From NCBI GenBank assembly GCA_026874595.1, contig CM049316.1, forward strand, positions 49,666,695 through 49,730,694: a stretch of 64,000 nucleotides of DNA, given 5' to 3'. Under the pieces are notes generated by a model, which did no database searches, was not told where the DNA came from, and saw nothing but the letters and a program-made list of their open reading frames with translations. The position numbers and the translations under genes were made by a program. Each line of letters opens with the position of its first letter. Position 1 is the stretch's first letter. This DNA is from Sipunculus nudus (lineage: Eukaryota; Annelida; Sipuncula; Golfingiida; Sipunculidae). Below are positions 26,341 through 37,654 of this stretch, piece by piece.

Positions 26341-27570
26341 TGAGTAACTAAACTATATATAAAATATAACTGAACTAATTATTAAAATAATATATAGAAT
26401 ATATGCATTCATGAATACATTTTGAAAGTATTTGCACAAGTATTCATATACTTTCATTTTTACCTTTATGCAAGAATGTGCGATATTAAACAATTTGGCC
26501 ATATCGTTTCAGCTTTTTTGTAGCTGTCAGTATGATATGGGCACTGATGACCCCCGTACAAAAAAGGCTGATGCAGGTGACGCCACCAATACCTCAATTT
26601 AAGATATGACTCGTGTGACCAACATTGGCATAAAATTTGGTGATTATAGCTCCAGCTGTGTCTAAGATTGTAATTTTCTATGTTTAGGAGCCGTAAGACA
26701 ATGAAAAGTAGGTCAACCGGGATGAAACGCGAACTCGATCTGCATCTGTCATTATCTGCCTACGCACCAAAAATCATGCCTGTATCTGCAGTCATTGCGA
26801 AAAAAAGTCTGTACATGTGCACTTTTTTATGAAATTTTCTATGTTAGACCACCGTGAAACGGTCAAAAGTAGGTCAACTGGGACAAAACATAATCTCGAT
26901 CTGTAACTGGTCATTATCTGCCTATTCACCAAAAATGAGGCCAATATCTGCAGGTATTGCAAAAAAAAGTCAGTACATGTGTATTTGTCATGAAAATTTA
27001 TATTTTTCATGAAATTTTCTAAGTTAAGGAGTCGTAAAACTGTCAAAAGTAGGTCAACTGGGACGAAATGCGAACTCGATCTGTAACTGGTCATTATCTG
27101 CCTACACACCAAAAATCAAGCCAATATCTGCAGGCATTGCGAAAAAAAGTCCGTACATGTGTATTTGTCATGAAAATTTCTATTTTTCATGAAATTTTCT
27201 AAGTTTAGGAGCCGTAAAACGGTCAAAAGTAGGTCAATCAGGACGAAACGCGAACTCGATCTGTAACTGGTCATTATCTGCCCACACACCAAAAATCAGG
27301 CCAATACCTGCAGGCATTGCGAAAAAAAGTCTGTACAACAATTTCGGAAGGACGGAAGTACGGAAGGACGGACATGGGTAAAACTATATGCCCCGGCCAC
27401 TTTGTGGCGGGGGCATAAAATAAGCAAAATCTGATAGAGTTTTTCAGATGACTAATTTTTTGCATAAAATTTCGTGATGCTAACTCTTGCCGTTTTCAAG
27501 TTAGTATGGGTTAACGTACAGACGCCGGACGCCACCACACCATCGCATAAGCTCACAGGTTCGCTAAAAA
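26341..27570 (+). mobile_element. A fragment joined to B 3' part, B terminus at 27570
   Basis: 26341-26470 repeats the A-body segment seen at 15470-15590 and 37380-37500. 26470-26685 and 27421-27570 are B body (GTGCGATATTAAACAATTTG; GACGCCACCAATACC) ending CTCACAGGTTCGCTAAAAA. The C element in between interrupts the B part. Confidence 0.65.
26690..27420 (+). mobile_element. Family C element, 5' truncated
   Basis: It has four degenerate units of about 165 bp (CATTATCTGCC, CACACACCAAAAATCA, GCAGGCATTGCGAAAAAAAG, AAAAGTAGGTCAACTGG) and the C end: hairpin at about 27389-27415 followed by GGCGGGGGCATAAAA. The CTAGATGTGTCGG start is missing, and the left border falls within a unit. Confidence 0.7.
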
Positions 27571-28291
27571 TTATATTTTTTAACAATAAGAGTTTACCGG
27601 AACCATAGAGAACCGAAATTAATTGTGTCCAACGTTAATTTTACCTCCAAGACCGAGCTAAAACCGGGAGTTCTTAGTGTCCAACCTGAGTGTGTATTGG
27701 TGCGTTATGAAATGATGAGATGTCACGTGACGTGGCTCCTAGTAGTATTACAGGTTTTAATCGGTTAAAGGACAGGCAGACGTACAGACAGACAAATGGA
27801 CAGCTGCTGGACAAAAGACCATCACCATTGCTCAGTTGACTTCTAGTCAGCTGAGCTAAAAAGTCTCTAGCTTCAACAGTTACCATGTGAAGTGGGGAAA
27901 TATCTTTTCTGTCTACATTATGTTCTGGTGCACAACTTCTACTAATTACCCACTATTGACCTTGTTTCAGACATGTACATAGTAAATACATAGAGGAATA
28001 TTTATGCCAAATATTATCACAATAAGATCTGTTTTTTTTTTATTAGTCAGTCTTGTAGTGTAAAAATAGGTTTTTAATGGGAAATTGAGGTTTGTCCTTA
28101 ATTTCTTGAAGGATAAAGTTGCAATGACCCACTATTGGGTTTAGTAAGAGAATTTAAGAACATCTATCTGTATAATGAATTTTTAATTTGTAGGTTTTTT
28201 ATAATGTGCCATGTGAACTGATGTCCAGCCGGCCAATGGGCAAAGGACTATGGCTATAGTTCAGATAATTTACAGTTACCTGAGCTTAAAA
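27571..28291 (+). mobile_element. Two truncated A-type 3' ends
   Basis: One terminus (TCTAGTCAGCTGAGCTAAAAA) lies at about 27862, preceded by a short AGACAGAC tract. A second decayed terminus (TACAGTTACCTGAGCTTAAAA) is at 28291. The body between them is A-type (GTTTTTAATGGGAAATTGAGG). 27571-27750 is not like the other A copies and I do not recognise it. Confidence 0.55.
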
Positions 28292-28664
28292 GTGATATAA
28301 TTGAGTACATGTTTAGACAAATTTTATGTGGCATTCAGTAACTACCTGCAGTTTTTAGGTCACATGGTGTTTGATTTACTAATAATAACAAAAGGACAAT
28401 ATCACAGTAGTTCACAGCATTTTGACCCTGGGTGTTACAGTTACATGTTAAGAAAAAATCTGATGAAAAAGTAGGAATTATCAAGAAAACGTATGAATAA
28501 TAGGACAGAAACCAAAAAAGTATGAAAGGTAGGATCACCTGACAGTCTGTAGGTTTATAATTAAAAAGAGACACTGCTCTGTTTGCACTTATGAATGTAA
28601 TAAATTACCATTTCTTATTCATAAATTAATATTTCAAATGCAATGTAATTGTATTGTAAATTAC
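28292..28664. other. Intron, apparently unique sequence
   Basis: AT-rich intron between the last A remnant and the splice donor at 28664. Nothing else is recognised in it. Confidence 0.4.
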
Positions 28665-28991
28665 CTGCAAATTGCTCCTGAGTTCAGACAGCAGAGTCAC
28701 AGGTGCCCGTGTCTTCAGGTAGGACTCCAGATCCTTTTTAAATGCAGCTGGCTGGATCAGACTGACAAAGTTAGCCATGATTCTGGGAGGGTGTGAAATT
28801 TCAGTCAAGCGGTCCACCTTCAGGTTGGGTGTGAATGGATCTGGGAGGCGCATGTTATGAGGGAATGCGCTTAAGATTAGATTACGCATTTGGATGCAGT
28901 TTGGTGGAATCACATCACAGAAAGCATAATGATAGTCACAGAGGAATTCTGGAAAATCATGGAGAAGCACTAAAAGTACTCGCATGGTGCC
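28665..28991 (-). CDS. CNOT1: CNOT1 exon, C-terminal Not1 domain
   Basis: The longest exon here, 109 codons in phase 0, starts [20 protein letters not shown] after a GTTTCAG acceptor and ends [10 protein letters not shown] before the donor CAG|GTAATTT. It carries the signature [21 protein letters not shown] and the [12 protein letters not shown] segment found in Not1 proteins from yeast to human. This part of CNOT1 packs against CNOT2 and CNOT3 in the NOT module. The sequence is nearly colinear with vertebrate CNOT1, with a few substitutions in the [16 protein letters not shown] stretch. A 20-bp minisatellite lies about 80 bp away in the upstream intron. Confidence 0.97.
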
Positions 28992-29070
28992 CTGAAACAC
29001 AAAAGAGTCAACAATCAGTAAGTTAAACCATCAGAAAGTTCAGGAAGAACTACTGGCATGTGTAAACATT

Positions 29071-29140
29071 ACAGGTCATGTGTTAACAGTACAGGTCATG
29101 TGTTAACAGTACAGGTCATGTGTTAACAGTACAGGTCATG
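29071..29140. repeat. 20-bp tandem repeat
   Basis: Three and a half near-identical copies of ACAGGTCATGTGTTAACAGT, in the CNOT1 intron about 80 bp upstream (in gene direction) of the exon at 28665-28991. Confidence 0.9.
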
Positions 29141-30380
29141 TTCTCCTGCTTGTACATGGACCAGGCAAAGGGTCAAGAAACTGTGTATAAAAGTTAATGG
29201 AATCTGAATTTTTTTGTGTGAATCAATCAGAAGTCTACCTGGTTATCATTTTCTTAACCATGAAAATGGTTTTGTCATTTTGTAAACATATGATGCAATG
29301 GGTATATGCTGCTTTGCAAGCAAACCCAAATCCTAGCGGTCAGTTTGCAGACTCCTCTCTGCTGAAAAAAGCCAACTTTCCAAACTTGTCTATAAAAATT
29401 CTAGCCATCAATGACCAAGTCATCACTATAACTCAGTATACATAGTATGATAACATACATAGCTGACTGATCACACCGTCAGTATACAGTCATTATCACC
29501 AATTGCCAAGTGATCACACCCACACTAGTACCGAGGCATCTGCACCCCCCCCCCCCAAAAAAAATGGTCCCCAGTGCTAGTAAATATGGCTAGTGGATAT
29601 TTCAGTTCACATATCATCAATTCTCCATGACTGTAAGCCTTATTTAAGGTAAATCTGAAACATTTGAATTTGACAGCGATAAATAATGTTTCAGAATTTG
29701 ACAGCGATAAATAAGACCAAACTTTATGATATCTAACTGAAGATTTTAACTAGTACACTTTACTTACTTTAAAATCCTTTATTATCGCTCAACGTCGTCT
29801 GATGTTTGGAAATTATGCTTCCATGTTTGATATGCACCCAGTTTTTTTTGTTTAAATTTTAAGTTAAATTAAGTTCAATTTTAATTTTCAATTTTTTTGT
29901 TGAATGATGGATTCTCCTTTTCTATTTGCTGGTTTGGTTGTCATATGAAACAATACTCTTTTATAGACAAATTTGGTAGATTGGCTTTACCAGCAGAGAG
30001 GTGTAAGCAAACTGAAGGTCAGCATATCAGTTTTCAATAAAAACTAAAACAACCCTGAACCAAGAGACAACAAGACCTTAACAACAGCTGACTGTTAAGC
30101 AGCTTGTTTCTTCACTTAATGGTGAAACACATGGCAATCCTTTATTCATACAAACAATAAACAAATTTATGGTGCTCATGTTGTTAAGGAAACTGATGGT
30201 CAAGTGCAATGAAAAGATCTTGAAATATCCTGATGGCCTTGATGAAAGGCATTACCTTATCTTTCTGCTGGATAAAACATAACTTGTTATGTTCAAATCA
30301 GCCTCACTGATTGTATCATCATTTAATGAGCTACATTGGTTCATAACATATGAAGATTTTCATATATAGCAGACCTATAC
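29141..30380. other. Intron, apparently unique sequence
   Basis: AT-rich intron with a short C run near 29545-29554 and a near-duplicate of about 20 bp (TTTGACAGCGATAAATAA, twice around 29670-29710). No mobile element terminus is seen. Confidence 0.5.
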
Positions 30381-30482
30381 CTTGTACAGAAGCTGAGTTG
30401 GTTTGGCCAGCTCCGCATTTCTCAGAAATGGAGTCAGAAACTTGAACAAGTCAATCAAAAGCTGAGCATACATGCTCCAGCC
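30381..30482 (-). CDS. CNOT1: CNOT1 exon, C-terminal Not1 domain
   Basis: This is a short exon of exactly 34 codons, phase 0 at both ends. It begins [20 protein letters not shown] and ends [12 protein letters not shown]. The acceptor is TTTTGCAG|GGC and the donor AAG|GTATAGG, a weaker donor than the others. The segment corresponds to the [13 protein letters not shown] helix region of animal CNOT1, directly after the PQQK of the preceding exon. I found it from the family sequence and the splice signals. It is too short and too enclosed to stand out as an open frame. Confidence 0.94.
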
Positions 30483-30545
30483 CTGCAAAACCAAAATTAA
30501 ATTGTTGATCATGGGCATATTACCTTGGTGCAGTGGTTAGAAAAA

Positions 30546-31517
30546 CAAGGGACCCATGGGTCATGGCGCTCAGCTGACTGTGACAGTTATAACTGCATCA
30601 CCATAGAATTTTTGAAGTTGCAATAAAAATATAATCCTCAGTGCTCAGGAACTAGGGCTCATTGACTAGGGGGGGGGGGGGGAGAGTTACAACACCTTTG
30701 GATATAAATACAGAATACGGAATTAAATTCAATCGTGCTTACAGGGACTGGTGGGAGTTACAGCACCTGTGCATATACGTAAAGGATAAAATTTAATTTA
30801 AATGAAATTATTTTTAAATATTAAAAAAACAGGCAGAGAGATGAAAAACAAAGCAAAAAACTTTAATTTCCATTCTACTGAGACAGGAAAACAATAAAAG
30901 AAATATTTGCATTAGATCCTATTTTTTCTTTTGTTAAGTCATTTTTGTCAAGATTTTTAAAGCTTTTTTAGCTTTTTCCCAATAAAATAAAAGAAAATGC
31001 AGTTAGAAAAAAAATAAACAAAATCAGATATAGTTTTTTGGATGACTGATTATTTGCAAAAAATTTGGTGATGCTAGCTCCTGCCATTTTTGAGATAGCT
31101 ATGTTTAATGTACAGACGACGCATGACGCACGACACACCCCATAGTTTGAAGAATATGGGTAACAGAGACCTAATTACAGGTTTCCAAGATTCACAAACC
31201 TCTCTGGATGTAAAGTTGGAAGATTCCAGGTCCAGTGGTTACAATTTGTGCCCTGTTAACGGACAGACGGCCAGATGGCTGGACGGACAACGGACAAAGA
31301 GTGATCGCTATAGCTCAGATGACTTACAGTCAGCAGGGCAAAAAATAAACAAAATCCGATATAGTTTTTCAGATGACTGATTATTTGCAAAAAAATTGGT
31401 GATGCTAGCTCATGCCATTTTTGAGATAGCGCAGGTTTACGTACAGACAACACACGACGAACAGACGCACGATGGATGACGCCTCACAATTGCATAAGCT
31501 CACAGGTTCGTTAAAAA
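30546..31517 (+). mobile_element. Mosaic of A and B elements
   Basis: It starts with an A 5' end (CAAGGGACCCATGGGTCATG) and includes a G run (30669-30682) followed by GGGAGTTACA. It then passes into B body (30950-31110), an A-type 3' region with a decayed hairpin (CAGTCAGCAGGGCAAAAAA at about 31346), more B body, and a B terminus (CTCACAGGTTCGTTAAAAA). The B-body segment appears twice (30957-31100 and 31345-31440), suggesting that an A-type end was inserted in a B copy. Confidence 0.6.
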
Positions 31518-31607
31518 GTACATGGTAATTAAGCTAAAAGAATAACTGCAAAGCTAGCATGAAAGAAGTGCAAAGAGAGAAAAACTTAATTGTCTCACCT
31601 CACCCAC

Positions 31608-31725
31608 CTTTTGCTGAGGTGTCAAGGCCAGCATACGTCCCATAAATACACGGTGTGAAATCAGTTCAAGCCAAGCATAGGCAAACCCAGGAGCCTTCAC
31701 TGGTCGCAAGATATGGAACGTATTA
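31608..31725 (-). CDS. CNOT1: CNOT1 exon, C-terminal Not1 domain
   Basis: The exon opens with T completing the split Cys codon after a TTTCAG acceptor, then reads [20 protein letters not shown] and [19 protein letters not shown]. The donor is CAAAAG|GTGGGTG. It is one base plus 39 codons and ends in phase 0. The [20 protein letters not shown] motif is one of the most conserved parts of CNOT1 across animals, and few substitutions are seen here. The intron downstream is only 1.1 kb, the shortest in the window, although it still contains a mosaic A/B element insertion. Confidence 0.96.
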
Positions 31726-32261
31726 CTGAAACAAATGCACCACACTTTCTTAAACCATGTTAAAATATTGTGAAAGCAGACCAAAATGTCCTGAAATCTA
31801 CACTGAAAGAACCTGTACTATAGTCCATACCACTAAGGGGTGCTCATTGGTTTTTGGTAAAAATTTGGACATGCTGATATTTCTATAGATTGTGTTACAA
31901 TGACAGAAAATTATATGCATTCCGGCAATAGAGAATGATAAATTAAGTCAAACTTGTTAAATGTATATTTTGCAATTTTTCCAGATATTTCCTCATGAAG
32001 TGACATCGCAGGATGGTGTTTTCAGCTGGTATTTTTGGTACCAAGTGCTGCCATCATCCAATCAATGCATGTCAAAAAGTGTCCTTGACCCTGTCATTTT
32101 AGTCAGTATGTTGTGACAGGCACAGATATTAAATAATTTTTTTCACTCAAATGCTTTGCATGGTAAGCTGTTTTTTTTCTTGTAAATAATTACGGGAGTG
32201 CCTGGATGATTCACTTACAAGTGATTTTTCAAAATAAACTGACTTTATAAATAAACTAGTA
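31726..32261. other. Intron, apparently unique sequence
   Basis: Sequence right of the exon at 31608-31725. It includes the acceptor and its pyrimidine-rich stretch on the minus strand. No repeat terminus is recognised. Confidence 0.4.
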
Positions 32262-32437
32262 TAGTGGAACCCCGCCTTGCGACCACCCCGCAATTGCGAC
32301 CACCCCACAAATACGACCACTTCTCTTGGTCCCAAATATATGATCCAGGTAATTAAGAGTCTCACAAATATGACCACCCCCAAATTACGACCACTTTGGT
32401 CAGTCCCTAAGGTGGTCGTAATTGTGGGGTTCCACTG
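32262..32437. mobile_element. Pogo/Tigger-like MITE, 176 bp
   Basis: Ends TA|TAGTGGAACCCCGCC and TGTGGGGTTCCACTG|TA form inverted termini with a TA duplication. Inside, GCGACCACCCC-type motifs repeat in both orientations. The CAGTGGAACCCC terminus is typical of pogo/Tigger elements in many animals. It is too short to code for anything. Confidence 0.85.
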
Positions 32438-34251
32438 TAATTTCTGGCATCTTAGTATCCACAGAAAATAAACCCATACCTGAGTTATTGCGTTAACATC
32501 ATTGTAGCATTATCACTGCTGTGACCTTAAACAAGGGACCTATGGGTCACGACGCTCAGCTGTTATATATGATAAAAAAATATGATTTAGAAATGAGGCA
32601 CATGCTGGTTTTGTGTGGTAATAAGTATTAGCTGTATTATGAGTTGTTGTTGTTAAGCTTATGTATGATTTTTATAGTACCTTTGGAGACAGAGAAGAGA
32701 ATTGATTTCATTTATTTTATTAACAAATGGAGTGCTATTGTCACACAGATTTTGACTTGGCCATATAACTTATAAGCAGAACATATAATATAAGAGTTTA
32801 ACTATTTATTAAAACAAGGGACCTATGGGTCACGACGCTCAGCTGATCATGATTGAACTATAAATGTATCACCATTGTGATACTATATTTAGTCGACAAA
32901 CCTTATGAATATCATGGACCTATTTGGCTATATAGTGGTTTATTTTTTATTTATTTGGGAGCTGTTGAAAATAGCAATATATTTGAGCAAATATGAATGC
33001 AATGACAGTACACTAAGCAGTGGTAGAATGATGATAAGGCTATTTGTTGAAGGATCTATATTGTATAGAAGTCCGCAAGATTTCAATTTGACATATATAA
33101 TGATATTATTAACTATGCTGAAGAGTGGATTTATGAATTGTGACTGTATGACATGATATCTCTTAGGTCTTGACAAGGTACATTATATTGATGCCCACCA
33201 CATCTACATATTACACAATATTGACATAATTTCTGGCACGTACATAGGCAACAAACAGTTATACAATATATAAAAATATGAAAATCTGATTCAACTTGTT
33301 CTCGTTTACTGAGGCTGACATTGGGAGGGGGTTCGGAGAAGGAAACAGTGTGGGCAGCAAGGAGGGTTGGATGTAGAGAGAAAAGGAGATAGAGAGAGAG
33401 GGAGGGAGCATTCAACAGTACTTAAACACCTGGAAGGTTAAAATCTAAAATATTATGAAATGTAGATAAAGTCTGAGAGAAAGAGGTAATCTAGGCTATG
33501 GTTGGTTGATATGATTGAAGAAATTGTTGCAAATAATATTTTAAGATCTGACCTTGCGCTTTCATTGGATACCTTTTTGACAGGCTGTTGACAGTTCAAC
33601 TTTTTACATATTTGTCTAATGAGATCCAATTTTTTAAATTTAAACTTTAATTAAACTGTTTTTTCTATTTTATGATATGTATACAGTTGCTATAAAATCC
33701 CCACTCCACAGGCGGAAGGACTTGATGGGGGGGGGGGGGGGGGTTACGATGGGAGTTACAACGCCTCTGTCTCTCTGTATATATTTTCTTCAAATTATTA
33801 AATTTTATGCTATAGCAATAGCACTATTGTTGACAGTGCGAAGGAGCAAGGACTTAGTGGGGTGGGGGAAGGGGATGGTGGGAGTTACAATACCCTTGCA
33901 TATACGTACAGGATATGAAATTTAATTAATCAGAGCTTACAGGAAAAAAAAGTTTATTCATAATTATTAAATATTTAAAACAGGCAAGAAAGCTAGAGAA
34001 ACAAAGCAAATAATTTTAATTCCCATTCTTCTGAGCCAGGAAATTATGAACAATTTTTACATAAATTCCCTTTTTTATAACATCATTTTTTTCCAGGTTT
34101 GAAAATGTAACTATACATTTAGAGTATAACATATATGTGAATATTTCAGTTGATTCACATTTCTTAATTGCATCAACATATATATCTAATAAATTAGGTT
34201 TATAGTACCTGTCAACATAATGGGGTGGAGGGAGGAAGGGAGGCATAGGGG

Positions 34252-34319
34252 TGAGAGAGAGAGAAAGAGAGAGAGAGAGAAAGAGAGCTAGAAAGAGAGA
34301 AAGGGAAAGAGAGAGGAGA
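34252..34319. repeat. GA-rich microsatellite
   Basis: Imperfect GA/GAAA repeats (GAGAGAGAGAAAGAGAG...) inside the A element at 32815-37314. Confidence 0.85.
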
Positions 34320-35424
34320 AAGGCTCTCTGGTAATTACTGCCTGACCCAGCCTGACCCAGAATCTCACAGAAGCAGTAGGCAAGGAGTGAAGGTGTTATG
34401 TAACAGCCTGGAACACTGTTAACCAATGACTTGATGTAAACATTCAAGACATGGTGCTATAAATATGGGTCACTGTGCTCAGCTGAAGTTGGCCTTGAAG
34501 GTAAAAATCTAAAATAATAATGGAGATCAAGTCTAAGATGAAAAGGTAATATATGCCATGGCTGGTTGACATGATTGGTTTGTATTGATGAGTGAGAAAT
34601 TGTTGCAAATAATATTTTGTGACCAAACCATGCATTCTCTAATGTCAAAATTGAAGCATGTGAGCAGTTTGTGAACATAAGATGTATATTATTACCATGA
34701 TCATTGGCTGGCTTTTTGATAGTTTGTTGACAGTTCAGTAGTTTACACATTTGCTCAATTGGATCTATTTTACATAATATATATTATTAAATATATGCAT
34801 TTTTATTTTATAAAATGTATACAGTTGAAATATAACTGATGTCTCCAGTCCCCAGATGCAAGAACCTGGTGGTGGTGGTTGGGGGGGGGGGGGGAGGGCT
34901 GGAATGATGGGAGTTACAACATCTCTGTATTAACATAGTGTATATACATATAGGATTTCCATTTAATTCAACAATACTTACAGGATTAAATAGTCCATTC
35001 ACAATTACATAATATTCAAAAAAAGGACAGACAGACTGTTAGACAAACAAAGCTGATAATATATTTTAATATTTTAAAGTTTTTCATCTGCAATATTACA
35101 CATCTGAATACATAAGTTGCTTTCAAATTTCAGACTTTAATGGCTTAAATCCATACACATACAGCATATGAAAGTTATTTCAACAGTGCTTAAAGGAAAA
35201 ATTTCATAATTAGTATATATATTTAATGATAATTGAGAGATGATGGACAGACAAGAGCTGATCACTTTATGTTCCATTCTCCTGGGGCAAGAATATGTTT
35301 CAATATTAGATCTTAATTTTTTCTAATCCAATTATCTTTCAAATTGAAAAAATTGTACACATTTGCAATATTAACTAATGTCCCAGTGCACAGGTGACGA
35401 TGAGGTGCTAAGGATCAATGACAG

Positions 35425-35426
<2 letters not shown>

Positions 35427-35460
<34 letters not shown>
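35427..35460 (+). repeat. 34-base G run
   Basis: This is the longest of several G homopolymers sitting at an equivalent place in A-element units. Others lie at 4796-4814, 14867-14884, 33727-33743 and 34881-34894. The exact length is vulnerable to sequencing error. Confidence 0.85.
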
Positions 35461-35461
<1 letters not shown>

Positions 35462-37211
35462 GATGGGATTAACAACACTTTTGCATAAACATTCAGGGCA
35501 AACAAAGCCTGATCTCCAATTCTGCTGAGGCTCGAAAATAATGAACACATGTTTGTATTAGATCCTTTTTTTTTTAATTTAAGTTTAATTTGTATACATT
35601 TCCAATATAACATAAATTTCTGAATATAAACGTTGATTCATAATTCTAAATTGCATCATCATAAATCTCAATCTTGTCATGTAACACCACATCATGCATA
35701 CAAATGTATATTTATATATTCATGGGGGGGGGGGGGGAGGGGGTGTGATATGAGAACAATTGTACACCTGTCACAGCAGGGGATCTCCCCCAGTGACTGA
35801 AACAAATCAGGAACCCTGGCATAGCTGACTTCCAGTGACCTGGAGTGGCCCACCTGCATCTGGAACAAAGCAAGTGACTACAATAGACCCTCAAGATAAA
35901 ATTCAATAACTAGCCTAATTTTCAACCTTTTAGTTTCAAATTTCAGATTTAAACACATTAAATACTTATGTTTACATTCTGAGAAAATTAAATCAACAGT
36001 ACTCACAGGGAAAAAATGTGCCATGGTCAAAGTTGGGTAAAATTTCAGGTACTGATTTTATGTTTATGCTAATAACTTATAAAATTTACAAAATACAGAT
36101 CTAATTTTGGGTATACAATTGAATCTTAATTAAACAAAGTTATATACTTAAAAAAAATTCTCTAGCTTCAATAATTTTCATGAAACCTGAGTAAATATTT
36201 TTCCTGATTTTTTACAAAGTCAATTTTGTTTGGGCACATAACTTAAAACAATTACGCAATACTGACATCATTTCTGGCATGTGCATAGCGAATGTATAGA
36301 AAAATATGTATATTATATATGATCAAAGTCAGATCAGTGGTTTTGATACTAGGCAGTCCTGAAGTGTAACAAAGGGTTTTTAATGAAAAAAATGAAGTTT
36401 TTCATTAATATCTCGAAGGAATTAAGTTCTGGTGACCAAATTCTTGGCATGGTAGGGGATTTGGAGACATCTTACTGTATGCCTAATTTAAGGAACTTAG
36501 AGCTGAAGCTGGGGAGCTGAGCTCTAGCAAACTGCATAACACTAGGTTGATGTAAACAATATGTGACATGGTGCTTGAAAACTTGAATAAAATCTACAGT
36601 TTTTGATCAACTGGTTTCAAATTTTAGATGTTAACAGTTGAAATGCTAACAAAAACATGCTTTGAAAATTAAATCCACAGCAGTTACAGAAAAAAAACGT
36701 GCCATGGTCAAAGTTGGGCAAAGTTTAAGGTACCAATTTTTTATTTTTGCTAATATTTCAAAAAATTTAAAAGATTTTGATCAAATTTTGGGTATACAAT
36801 TTAATTTTGATTAATAAAAGTTATATTACTGGAAAAAAAGTGCTAAGCTTTAACAAGTTTTGTGTTAAGTGATCAAATTTTTTTCCTGATTATTTACAAA
36901 ATGCATTATGTTTGGGCCCATAACTTTTTTAAATTATATAATACAGACCCAATTTCTGGCATGTACATAGGAACCATATAGAGGATTATTTATGGTAAAT
37001 ATGAGGAAAAACAGATGAGTGGTTTTGATATTAGGCAGTCCTGAAGTGTGAAAATAGGATTTTAATAAAAAATTGAGGTTTTTCCTTAATTTCTCAAAGG
37101 AACGAAGTCGCAAAGACCCAGTTTTCGGCTTGGTAGGAGATCTTGGGGACATCTAACATTATGCTGAATTTTGGATTCCTAGGTCTTACGGTTTCAAAAC
37201 GTGCCACATCT

Positions 37212-37264
37212 ACGGACGGACGGACGGACGGACGGACGGACGGACAGACGGACGGACGACGGAC
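37212..37264 (+). repeat. ACGG microsatellite before A-element 3' hairpin
   Basis: About eleven ACGG units with one ACAG variant. Equivalent tracts precede the A ends at 6246-6304, 6983-7020, 7510-7567, 17651-17685, 18730-18770, 41486-41520 and 43264-43300, always about 15-40 bp before the hairpin. Confidence 0.9.
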
Positions 37265-37280
37265 AATGGACCACGACTAT

Positions 37281-37309
37281 AGCTCAGATGACTTATAGTC
37301 AGCTGAGCT
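37281..37309 (+). other. Terminal hairpin of family A (representative copy)
   Basis: Arms AGCTCAGATGACT and AGTCAGCTGAGCT flank a TAT loop: 12 of 13 positions pair, with one mismatch at position 8 of the 5' arm. The 3' arm ends five bases before the element boundary. The same hairpin occurs at every A terminus listed. In 12488, 51375 and 61524 the 5' arm is AGCCCAGCATGACT, also imperfect. Confidence 0.85.
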
Positions 37310-37654
37310 AAAAATTACAAATATTGTCCCAGATATAATTTTTATTAAAAATAATAAGAGAATCGTGTGATTTTTTAAATGAAATATAACTGAAATGATT
37401 ATTAAAATAATATTAAAGAATATATTCATGAATGCATTCATGAATACATTTGGAAAGTATTTGCACTGGTATTCATATACTTTCATTTTTACCTGAATTC
37501 CCATTCTTTATGCAAGAAATTTTATAATGGAGTACATATTCATATTCGTATTTAAATACAATTGCAAAGTATTCCCACCATGTCTGGTATTTATTCAGTT
37601 TTCACCAAACAATGGTGTTGAGAATCCAGAATGTAAAAAATTCACACATTTAAA

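Larger units (their letters stand above)
32815..37314 (+). mobile_element. Family A element, 4.5 kb, with internal repeated G-run units
   Basis: It starts CAAGGGACCTATGGGTCACG and ends AGTCAGCTGAGCTAAAA. The site ...TTTATTAAAA + TTACAAATATTG matches intact sequence near 15378. The interior repeats a degenerate unit several times (TAAAATCTAAAAT, GTTGCAAATAATATTTT, a long G run, GGGAGTTACAAC, CTTACAGG) with G runs at 33727-33743, 34881-34894, 35427-35460 and 35724-35737. At about 34470 it also shows a decayed A 5' motif (GGGTCACTGTGCTCAGCTG). Confidence 0.8.
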
